From NCBI RefSeq assembly GCF_011801145.1, contig NZ_CP046172.1, forward strand, positions 1,550,001 through 1,614,000: a DNA stretch of 64,000 bases, read 5' to 3'. The DNA comes from Nocardia arthritidis. Lineage in GTDB: Bacteria > Actinomycetota > Actinomycetes > Mycobacteriales > Mycobacteriaceae. The translations under genes were made by a program, and so were the position numbers. Below, one piece after another: positions 23,387-33,600 of this stretch (position 1 is its first letter; each line of letters begins with the position of its first letter). The notes below the pieces were generated by a model. It had not been told where the DNA came from and ran no database searches. It was given only the letters and a program-made list of their open reading frames with translations.

Positions 23387-23458
23387 AGATCACCCAGATC
23401 TACGAGGGCACCAACCAGATCCAGCGCGTGGTGATGTCGCGGGCGCTGCTGCGCTGAG
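23387..23458 (+). other. Right attachment site (fadE25 3'-end copy)
   Basis: Seventy-two bases identical to 11740–11811, including the TGA stop of fadE25. It has no upstream gene, so it is a remnant of the split attB. What follows is the chromosomal flank that used to adjoin fadE25. Confidence 0.92.
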
Positions 23459-23496
23459 CGAGCGCCGTTGCGGCAATGACCGCGCGGCGAAATTGG

Positions 23497-23539
23497 ACAG
23501 GGCGGTTCGGGGTTTCGACCCCGAACCGCCCTGTTTTTT
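23497..23539 (+). terminator. Strong intrinsic terminator, originally of fadE25
   Basis: A perfect 16-bp stem (23497–23512 with 23519–23534), a 6-nt TTTCGA loop and a run of Ts ending at 23539. It lies 39 bp after the duplicated fadE25 stop, where that gene's terminator would sit without the element. From here to 23871 there is no gene; I see only AT-richer sequence, a TTGACT at 23825 and a CACGT-A-ACGTG palindrome at 23848–23858, probably the NRPS operon promoter region. Confidence 0.9.
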
Positions 23540-23847
23540 ACTCACCGGCCGATCGATCCGAAATGGAATCGAGGCCGACGGGTTGTGTTCCACTGTTGAT
23601 ATTGACGGATTCGTTATCGGCTCGGACGCTTATTGTCACGATTGCGGTTTCGGGGGAAGATGGCCGGATCGCCGGGTTCTAATCACTGATCTGCGCAGAT
23701 CAGAGCCGGTGTAGCGGTGAATGGGCATTATCGATAAAACTGACCCGTGTGTTAACGAATTTCACCATTGGATTGCCATGTGGTAGTCCCCGGAAATTGG
23801 GTACTAATTACTCGTGAAATTTTGTTGACTTTTGGTGGATACTCGGA

Positions 23848-23858
23848 CACGTAACGTG
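23848..23858. promoter_or_regulatory. Palindrome upstream of the NRPS operon
   Basis: CACGT-A-ACGTG, a perfect 5-bp inverted repeat 13 bp before ATG 23872 and 18 bp after TTGACT (23825–23830). It may be an operator or overlap the −10 region of the NRPS operon. Weak evidence. Confidence 0.3.
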
Positions 23859-23871
23859 ACGAGGTGAGCTC

Positions 23872-24588
23872 ATGACCAAGATCGTTATCGGACCGCGGTC
23901 GGGGATGAATTGGATCCCGCTGTCCAGTATCGAGAAACCGTGCCCATTCGCCGGATCCGCCGTTGGGGTGGTACGGGCGTGGGTCGAAGATCATTTGACG
24001 AGCAGTGCGCCGGAGCTCGGGCGCGATGGGCCCATCTGTCCGTACGTCGGGCCGTCGATTCGCCGAGATCTCATGTGGGTCGGCCGGATTCCGGGTATCC
24101 GGCCGCTGCCGGACTTCGTGCGCCTGGTGCTTGCCGATGCGCTGGAGGTCTTTCCGAGGCTGCCGCCCGTCGACGGCGGGGCGGCGGTGCTGCGCACGCT
24201 GATCACCGCACTGCCGGATCTGTGCGACCACTCGCTGATCGACGAGCTGCATGCCGAACTCAAGACCGAATTCGTCGCGCGCGCAACGATGCTCGGCCAG
24301 TTCTACCCCGGCTGCGCGCAACCGGGCCTGTGGAACAAGGATTTTCACCCGCTGGACGCGCCGATCCCGATGCTGGTGGTGCGCAGCATGATGGCCACCG
24401 ATTTTCCCTTCCTGCTGGAGCGGCCGGAGTGGATGTCGGCCTATGTCAAGAAGTTCGCACCCGCGCTGCCCGCACACGTGCGACATGCGGTGGTGCGCCG
24501 GTTGACGGCGAATCCGGACACGAAGGTGGCGGCCTACCGCGCCGCGCCGGACGACGAGCCGATGCCCGCCGGGCGCCGCGCCGACTGA
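23872..24588 (+). CDS. DUF6875-like protein, NRPS-associated
   Basis: A 238-aa soluble protein with [14 protein letters not shown] near the N-terminus and [20 protein letters not shown] in the middle, features I associate with the DUF6875 group often found beside natural-product genes. Function is not known. The GAGGTG ribosome site is 4 nt before ATG. It ends 16 bp before the giant NRPS gene, so the two are one operon and it probably serves that pathway. No cofactor motif or signal peptide is evident. Confidence 0.6.
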   Translation: MTKIVIGPRSGMNWIPLSSIEKPCPFAGSAVGVVRAWVEDHLTSSAPELGRDGPICPYVGPSIRRDLMWVGRIPGIRPLPDFVRLVLADALEVFPRLPPVDGGAAVLRTLITALPDLCDHSLIDELHAELKTEFVARATMLGQFYPGCAQPGLWNKDFHPLDAPIPMLVVRSMMATDFPFLLERPEWMSAYVKKFAPALPAHVRHAVVRRLTANPDTKVAAYRAAPDDEPMPAGRRAD

Positions 24589-24604
24589 TGCAAGGAAAAT
24601 CGTT

Positions 24605-27600
24605 ATGACGCACGGTGTTTCGACATCGGAATTTCCGCTGTCACCGGCCCAGCTCGGCATGTGGTATGCCCAGCAACTCGATCCCGGCGTGCCGCTGTAC
24701 GAGGCGCAATATATCGAGATGGACGGACCGCTCGATATCTCCGTGCTGCGGGAGGTTTCGGTGCGGGCGGCGCGGGAGTTCGGCTCCGGGCTGCTGCGGC
24801 TGACCGAAAGAGACGGTCGGCCATGGCAGGTCGTGGCCGAGGATGTCGAGCAGCGGATGGCCTATCTGGATCTCAGCGATGCCGCCGATCCCGACGCCGA
24901 GGCGCTGCGCTGGATGCGCGCGGATGTGGCCGCTCCGATCGATCTGCTGCGTGACCCGCTCGGCATGTCCGCGCTGATCCGGGTCGGTCCGCAACGGGTG
25001 CTGTGGTATTCGCGGTGCCATCACATCCTGCTCGACGGGTTCGGGTCGGCGAGCCTGCTGTACCGGGTCGCCGACCTGTACAACGCCGCGGTATCCGAAA
25101 CCGAGACGAAAACCGCTGCGGCCATGAGCCTCTCGGAGATCCACGAAGCGGAGATGAGCTACCGCGGCTCGCCCCGATTCGCGAGCGACGCCGCGTACTG
25201 GGCCGAACGCACGGCGGGCATGCCGCGCCGGTGCAGCCTGGTCGATGCGTACGCACCGGCGCATGCGCTGGGACGTACGCATCGAATTACATTGTCCGAC
25301 ACCGTTGTCGACCGACTGAACGCGGCGGAAACCCGATTCGGGACCGGTGCGCCCGCGCTGGTGCTGGCCGCGCTCGCGCTCTATTACGCCAGGCTGACCG
25401 GGCGGCGGGAGGTGGTGCTCAGCCTCCCGGTATCCGGGCGCACCACCGCGATGTTGCGGCGCTCGGGCGGCATGCTGGCGAATGTGGTGCCGCTGCGGAT
25501 TTCGGTGACCGACGACAGCACCGTCGCCGATATCGTCGCCGCGATCCGGGTCGAGGTGTCAGGGGCGCTGCGGCACCAGCGATTCCGGCACGAGGAAATG
25601 CGCCAGGACGAGTCGGTCGGGCGCGGGTTCGTCGGGCCGGTGGTGAACATCATGCTGTTCCCTGCCGAGGTGAACTTCACCGGCGTGCGGACGAATCTGC
25701 ACGTGCTCACCTCGGGTCCGATCGAGGATCTGTTCGTCAACCTGTACCAGCACGGAGCCGGCGCGCCGATCCATGTCGACTTCACCGCGAATCCGGATCT
25801 CTACGACGCGGATTCCCTTGCCCGCCATCACAACCGGTTCATGCTGCTGTTCGAGTCGCTGCTCGGCGCCGAGGCAGGTACTCCGGTGGCCGCACTCGAC
25901 TACTTCCTCGACGAGGACCGGCGGCTGCTGGCCGGGGTGCCGGGTCCGGTGGTGCCGTCGCCGCGGCTGCTGCCGGAGATCCTGGACGCGGGTCTGCGCG
26001 CGGCCGGGCCCTCGGCTGTCGCCGTGCTGTCGGGTGGGCGCACGCTGACCTACGGAGAACTGGATCGGCTGTCGGATCGACTGGCGCGGGCACTGCTCGC
26101 CCGCGGCGCCGGGCCGGAGACGAGTGTGCTTGTCGCGCTGCCCCGTTCGGTGGAGTCCGTGGTGGCGCTGTGGGGTATCGCGCGATCAGGGGCGACGTAT
26201 GTGCCCGTCGGCGCCGGAGTTCCGGTCGAGCGGGTGGCGAGGATGGCCGCGGAATGCGGTGCTCGGCTGGGGATTACGTCCGCCGACGCGGTGGCCGAAC
26301 TGCCGGGCGCGGTGTCGTGGATCGTCCCTTCGGAGTTGCTGCCGAGCAAAGGCGATGTGCGGCGGGCGATTCGGCCCGAGCATCCCGCCTATGCGGTATT
26401 CACCTCCGGATCGACCGGTGTGCCGAAGGGGGTTGTCGTCACCCATGCCGGACTGGCCGGGTTGGTAGCCGCGGTGCGCGACGCATATGGGGCAGGGCCG
26501 GGGTCGCGGGTATTGCACTGTCTCAACCCGGGATTCGATGCGTCGATCCTGGAGCTCTTGCTGGCCTTCAGTTCCGGCGCGACGTTGGTGATCGCGGCGG
26601 GCGACGCGGTGGCCGATAGCGGGCTCGCGAGCGCGATAGCGGAGTTCGGCATCACCCAATTGTGTTCCACACCAGCCGTTCTGGCCACGCTGCCGAGCGG
26701 AGCGCTCGATGGTGTTCGCGCCGTGTCCACCGGAGGAGAAGCCTGCCCGCCGGAGCTTGTCGCGCGTTTCGGGGCGGGGCGCAAACTGGTGAATTCGTAT
26801 GGGCCGTCGGAGGCGACGATCGCCGCGACCTTCACCGAGGGACTGACGCCCGGCCTGGTCGCCGGCATCGGCAGGCCGGTGCCGGGGATGCGGCTGTTGG
26901 TGCTGGACCGGTTGCTGCGGCCGGTGCCGGTCGGCATGCCGGGCGAGCTCTATCTGGCCGGCCCCGGCTTGGCCCGCGGCTACGCCGGGCGGCGGGGGCC
27001 GACCGCCGAGCGATTCGTCGCGAATCCGTTCGGGCCGAGGGGAACTCGGATGTACCGGACCGGCGATCTGGTTCGGTGGTACGCGGCGCCGGACGGTCCG
27101 GTGCTCGAATACCTCGGCCGCACCGACTTCCAGGTGAAACTGCGCGGAATGCGGGTCGAGCCGGGCGAAGTGGATATCGTGCTCGCCGCGCATCCCGCCA
27201 TCGAGATCGCGGTGACCGTGCCGCGCCGGACCGCGGCGGGCGGTTCCGCGCTTGCCTCGTATGTGGTTCCGGTGGATCGTGACGGGCCGGGGCCGGACCT
27301 GGCCGAGCTGACCGAATTCTGCGCCGAGCGGCTGCCCGGCCACATGGTGCCCGCCACCATCACCGTGCTCGCCGCGCTGCCCCTCACCGGCAACGGAAAG
27401 ATCGACCGGCGGGCCCTACCCGAACCGGAACCGGTTGCCCACGAGGCGATCCGGGCCGCCGGAACAGAGACCGAACGCGCGCTGTGCGCACTCTTCGGCG
27501 AACTGCTCGGCAGCGGACCGGTCGGCGCCGAATCGTCGTTCTTCACCCTCGGCGGCGATTCGATCATGGCGATCCAACTGGTCTCCCGCGCCCGCGCGGC

Positions 27601-30600
27601 GGGCTTGGTCTTCTCGGCCCGCGACGTCTTCGAACATCCAACCCCCGCGGCCCTGGCCAGAGTCGTCACCGCACCGCCGACCGAACGCCCTGTGCTGCAA
27701 GAGATTCCCGGCGGCGCGACCGGCCGGATGCCGCACACCCCGATAGTCGCCTGGCTACTCGAAAACCCAACGGGCTGGGAACATTTCAGCCAATCGATGG
27801 TCCTGGGGCTCCCCATCGGCATCGATCGGCCACGTCTTGCCCAGGTGCTGCAAGCCGTCATCGATCGCCACGACATGCTCCGTGCCCGCCTCATCGATGG
27901 AGAACTCGAGGTCCTACCGGTAGGCGCGGTGGACGCCGACAAGCTGATCCATCGAATCGACGCCGCAGTGCATGAGTCCGCGTCGTGGCGATACGACCAT
28001 GCCGCCGCGACCGAAGATGCCGCGCCGAGATCAGTGCCCGAGCCGGCCAGAGATTCAACTGCGGTCGAGAATGCCGCACGGCCGCCCAGGTCCGAACTCT
28101 GCGAGGGTTCGGCGATAGACGCCGTAACGCAGTTCACGCCCGAACGGTATGAAGATTCGGCGACGGTCGCGGATGCTGCGCGGCGGCTTGGACCTGATCA
28201 AGGGGTGAATTCGGTCGAGGTCGCGGATGTCTCGCCGGGGCGCGCATCTGAGCGGGCGGCTGGTCGGTCCCGGGGACTGGGCGGCGCGCAGGAGTCCGCC
28301 TCTGATCCGGATGAGTGTTCGGTCATCGCTGTGGATGCGGCGGTGCGGCTCGCGCCTGAACCGGGTGCGGCTTCGGTGACGGACATGGATGCCGCGCCGG
28401 GCTCAGCGCCCGAACTGGGCAGAGATTCAACCGCGGTCGAGGATGCCGCACGGCCGCCCAGGTCCGAACTCTGCGACGGTTCGGCGATGGACGCCGCGCC
28501 GCCCGCATCCGAGCGAACCGACGATGAGGCTGCGGTCGCGGATGCCGTGCGACGGCTCGGGTCCGAGTGTGGCGAGGATTCGGCGGAGGTCGCGGATGTC
28601 CCGCCGGGATGTGCACCTGAGCGGCGGGCTGGTTCGGCCGAAGCCATGGACGGCGGTCCGGCCGTCGTCGTGGCCGCAGCGGGGCCGTCCGGGTTCGAAC
28701 TTGGCGACGATTCGGCGATGGTCGCGGATGCCGCGCGGCGGCTCGCGCCTGCTAGCGGCGTGATGTTCGCGGTTACTTGGGTGGATGCCGGGGCGGAGGC
28801 GCCGGGGCGGTTGGTGTTGGTGGCGCATCATCTGGTGTTCGATGCGGTGTCGTGGCGGATCGTGATCGGCGATCTGATTGCGGCGTGGGGGCAGGTTGCG
28901 GCTGGGGTGGAGCCGCTTCTGCCAGCGGTCGGGACTTCGATGCGGACTTGGGCGCATGCGCTTTCCGGTGCGGCACTTGATGATTCGCGGGGCACGGAGG
29001 TCGGGTACTGGGCCGATGTGTTGGCCGGTCCCGCAGCGGTACTGGGGCGGCGGGCGCTGGATCCGGCGCGAGATCTGCGGCGTGACACCGGGCGAATCGA
29101 GGTGCGGCTGCCGGTGGAGACGATGCGGCCGCTGCTGGAGCGGATGCCGGTGGCGTTCCGGGCCGGGGTCGAGGACGCGCTGCTCGCGGCGCTCGCGGTT
29201 GCCGTCGCGCGGTGGCGGCCGGGTATGGATTCCGCGCTGGTGATGGTGGAGCGGCACGGTCGTGATGAGGCAGCGGTGCCCGGGGCCGATCTTTCGCGCA
29301 CAGTTGGCTGGTTCACCAATCAGTTCCCGCTGCGGCTCGACCTGCCACGCATGACGCCGGGCGTGAACTATCGCTCGCGTCCCGACACGTCGCGTGCGGT
29401 GCCGGATGCGGATAGCGGTGTGCTCCAGGGCTCGTTGCCGCAACTCGATGGAGCGTCGAATTGTGCTGTGCCGCAATATGAGCGCGCTTTCATGACTGCT
29501 GCTCTGAAAGCGGTCAAGGAGCGGATTCGTGAGGTGCCGAGGGGCGGTATCGGGTTCGGGGTTCTGCGTTATCTCAACAAGGATGCCGGTGCGCGATTGC
29601 GTCGGGTTCCGGAGTTCGGGTTCAACTATCTCGGGCAGGTGCCGGGCGGTGGATCCGGGCCGTGGTTGCCGGTCGCGGTCGGCGCGGAATTGGGTGGTCT
29701 CGGTGATGCCGATCTGCCTGCCGCCGCGGTGGTTTCGCTCGATGCGGTGACGGTGGAGACCGCGGCGGGGCCGCGGCTGCACGCGCTTTGGCGGTTCGCG
29801 TCCGGGGTGATCGATCGCGAGGATGTCGAAGAGCTGGTGCGGCAGTGGGTTTCGGCTCTGGACGCGATCGCGCGCCTGCTCGCCGAGCCGCACGCGGGTG
29901 GGCTGACACCCTCGGATCTGCCGCTGGTGGCGGCGACACAGGCGCGGATCGACGAGTGGGAGTCCCGCTATCGCGGTGTCACCGATGTGTGGCCGCTGGC
30001 GCCGCTGCAGCGCGGACTGCTGTTCCATGCGCAGTTGGCGGAGCACCGATCCGACGGATATTCGGTGCAGGCGGTGATCGATCTGGAAGGGGAGGTGGAT
30101 CTCGACCGGATGGCGTCGGCCGCACGAATCCTGTTGCGGCGCCACGATGCCCTGCGTACCGCGTTCCACATCGGTGATGCGCCGGTGCAGGTGGTGCTCG
30201 AGGAGGTGGAGCTGCCGTGGCGGTGCGTGACGGCTGATCCGCACGACGGTGCGGCCTTGGCGGATGCGGAACTGGCCGAACCGTTCCGGCTGGATCGGCC
30301 GCCGCTCATTCGATTCCTGTGCCTGCGTCGCGGGGCACACGAGGTCCAGTTGGTGATCACCAATCACCATGTGGTGCTGGACGGCTGGTCGATGCCGCTG
30401 CTGTTCGCCGAACTGCTCGCGATCTACGAAACCGGCGACGATTCCGCGCTCGATACCCCGGTCTCCTTCCGGCGGTACCTGGAATGGCTTGCAGTACAGG
30501 ATCATTCCGCAATGCGCGCGGCCTGGTTCGCCGCCATGGCCGGGCTGGCCGGGCCGACGCTGGTGGCCGCGGCTCGCCCGCCCGCCGCGCGGGTGCCCGG

Positions 30601-33600
30601 CCCGGATGCCCCGGCGCTGAGTTCGGATGTGCCCCTGCCGGGGCCGACCGCATCGGCCTTGGCGCGCACCGCGGCCGAGCGCGGCGTCACGCTGAACACC
30701 GTGGTGCAGGTGGCCTGGGCGCTGCTGCTGGCCGAACTCACCGGCGGCAACGATATCGTCTTCGGTGCGACGGTTTCCGTGCGTCCACCGGAAATACCGC
30801 ATGTGCGCCGCATGGTGGGGATGCTGGTGAACACCATTCCGGTGCGCATCCGGCTCGAACCCGCGGAGGAAATCGGCGAGCTGCTGGCGAGGGTGAGCCG
30901 TGAGCAGGGTGCGCTCATCGCACATCATGCGCTGGGGCTCAACGATATTCAGGCCGTGGCGGGCGTCGGCGCGCTGTTCGATACCGCCACCGTCTTCGAG
31001 TCGTATCCGGTGGACACCGCGGCACTTTCGGCGGCGACCGGCCGGGCCGGGTTGCGGGTCAAGGAATTCCGCGGTCGCGACGGCACGCACTATCCGCTCT
31101 CGTTGGCGGCCTATGCCAGGGATGGCTTGCGGCTGGTGCTCAACTATTCGCCGTGGCTGTTCGAGGACGACGAGGCGGTCGGCCTGGCCGAACGATTGGC
31201 CAGGATCCTGGCGCGGCTCGCGGCGGATCCGCGCCAGCGCACCAGGCAGGTGCGCGGCGGTGCGGCGGGTGACTATCCGGGTGTGCTGCGTGCGCGTCCG
31301 GAACCGCTGCGACTACTGCCGGACCTGCTCGTCAACGGAGCAGACGCGAGCGGTATCGCGGTGCGTGCAGTGCTGCCGGGCGGCGCGACGGTCGAAATCG
31401 GTTATGCCGACCTGGATCGCCGCTCGAATCAACTGGCCCGCCTGCTCATCGCCGCGGGCGCCGGACCGGAATCGGCTGTGTTGCTGGCGCTTCCGCGTTC
31501 GGCGGAGTGGTTCGTCGCGGTGTCGGCGATCGCCAGGTCCGGCGCGGCGTTCGTCCCGGTGGATATCGCCGATCCGGCCGGGCGGATCGCGGATATCGCG
31601 GCCGGATGCGGTGCCCTGCTCGGGATTTCGAACACGGCGTGGCAAGACAAACTGCCCGATACCGTCGCTTGGCGGCTGCTCGACGATCCGGCGGTTCGCG
31701 AATGCTGGGAAGGCTTTGCGCCCGAGGCGATCACGGCCGCCGAGCGACCGCCGCTGCGCGCGGGGCATCCGGCCTACATCGTCCACACTTCGGGTTCGAC
31801 CGGCGCGCCCAAAGGGGTCGTTGTTACCCATGCCGGTTTGTCCGGCCTGGTCGCCGGGCTCTGCGCGCGCACCGGAGTCGGCCCGGGTGATCGCGTATTA
31901 CATTGTCTGAACCCGAATTTCGACGCATCGACGCTGGTCTGGCTGACCACCTTCGCGACCGGTGCGACCCTGGTGGTCGCCGGGCCGGACCACACAGTGG
32001 GCGAGGCGGTGCTCGAAACCGCCGCCACCCAACTGGTCGCGACGCCGGGGATGCTGGCCACCGTGCCACGGGCGGATCTGTCCGGCGTCCGGGTGATCCT
32101 CACCGGCGGCGAGGCATTCCCACCGGAGCTGTCCGCTCGGCTGGGCGCCGGTCGGGCGCTGCTGAATTCATACGGTCCGGCCGAGGCCACCGTCGCCGCG
32201 ACCTGCTCGGCGCCGCTGGCCCCCGGCGACCCGATCGGAATCGGCGCACCGCTGCCCGGTGCCGGGCTCGCCGTGCTCGATCCGTGGTTGCGGCCGGTTC
32301 CGCTCGGCGCGCTCGGCGAACTCTATTTGATGGGCCCGGGTTTGGCCCGCGGCTATGCCGGACAGTCCGGACCTACCGCGGAACGGTTCGTGGCGAACCC
32401 GTTCGGGACCGCGGGCAGCCGCATGTACCGCACCGGAGATGTGGTGCGCCGCGTCTCACATACGCGACTGGATTTCCTGGGCCGCAACGACGCTCAGGCC
32501 AAGGTGCGCGGAATCCGGGTCGAGCCGGGCGAGGTCGATGCGGTGCTGCGCGCCGGACCGGGAATCGCCATGTCGGCGACCGTGATTCGGGACGGCGCGG
32601 CGGGCGGCAAGGTGCTGGCCAGCTATGTGGTCCCGGCGGCCGGAGCCGCGCCGACACCGGCGCGCGTCCTCGAATATCTCGGTGCACGACTGCCGCGACA
32701 TCTCGTCCCCGCGACGGTAACGGTGCTCGCGGCGCTGCCGCTGAACGCGAACGGAAAGGTGGACAGGCGCGCGCTGCCGGAACCTGAACGGACGCTGGCG
32801 GATTACCTGGAGCCGGTCGGTGCGCAACGGGCGGTCGCGGCCGCATTCGGCGCGGTGCTCGGACACGAGCGGGTCGGCGCGGCCGACGATTTCTTCGCAC
32901 TGGGCGGCGATTCGCTGTCCGCGACCCGGGTCGCCGCGCGGATCGGCGACGCGCTCGGCGCGCGGGTGCCGGTGCGGCTGATCTTCGATGCGCCGACGGT
33001 GCGTGAGCTGGCCGCGCGGATCGGCGCGGATGCGCAGGCGGACGGCCCACGGCGGATGCCGCGACCCGCACTGGTACCGCTTTCGCCCGCGCAGCAACGG
33101 ATGTGGTTGATCAACCGCTACGATCCGGCCTCCGGCGCCTACAACATCCCGGTCGCGCTGCGTTTGACCGGATCGCTCGATATCGCGGCCATGCGCGCCG
33201 CGCTGGGCGATGTGCTGGACCGGCACGAAGCGCTGCGCACCGTGTACCCGGATCGGGACGGCGTCGGGCATCAGGTGATCCTGCCGGCGAACTCCGTTGT
33301 GCCGCCGCTTGATCCGGAGTCGATCAATGATGGCGATCTGCCTACCGCAGTACTCGACTGTGTCACTGCGGGATTCACGGTGACTGCCGAGATTCCGGTG
33401 CGGGCGCGGCTTTTCCGGCTCGGTCCGGACGAGTATGTGCTGGTGCTGGTCGTACATCACATCGCCGCCGACGGATTCTCGATGGGTCCGCTGGCCGCCG
33501 ATCTGATGACGGCATACGGGATGCGCAAGCAGGGCCGCGCACCCGAATGGCGGCCGCTGCCGGTGCAGTATGCGGATTACACCCTGTGGCAGCACGAACG

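Larger units (their letters stand above)
11740..23458 (-). mobile_element. AICE (pSAM2-type integrative and conjugative element) in fadE25
   Basis: An integrated element of 11,647 bp (one attachment copy included) bounded by perfect 72-bp direct repeats at 11740–11811 and 23387–23458. It contains the defining AICE set on one strand: pra-like activator, TraB/FtsK DNA translocase, HUH-type Rep, excisionase and tyrosine integrase, plus small membrane and zinc-ribbon proteins and a DNA methylase. Integrase-arm-like repeats occur inside both ends. A divergent HTH/PP2C pair and an inverted-repeat-rich right end complete it. All int catalytic residues and the rep and traB motifs look intact, so it may still excise and transfer. 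One frameshift-like lesion is noted at about 18587. Confidence 0.93.

Noticed and set aside
23476..23682. 68-codon frame after attR
   Set aside because: It overlaps the strong fadE25 terminator and lacks a ribosome site.
28427..31090. 887-codon minus-strand open frame inside the NRPS gene
   Set aside because: His/Arg/Pro-rich composition with no fold; the plus strand has intact E and C domains here.
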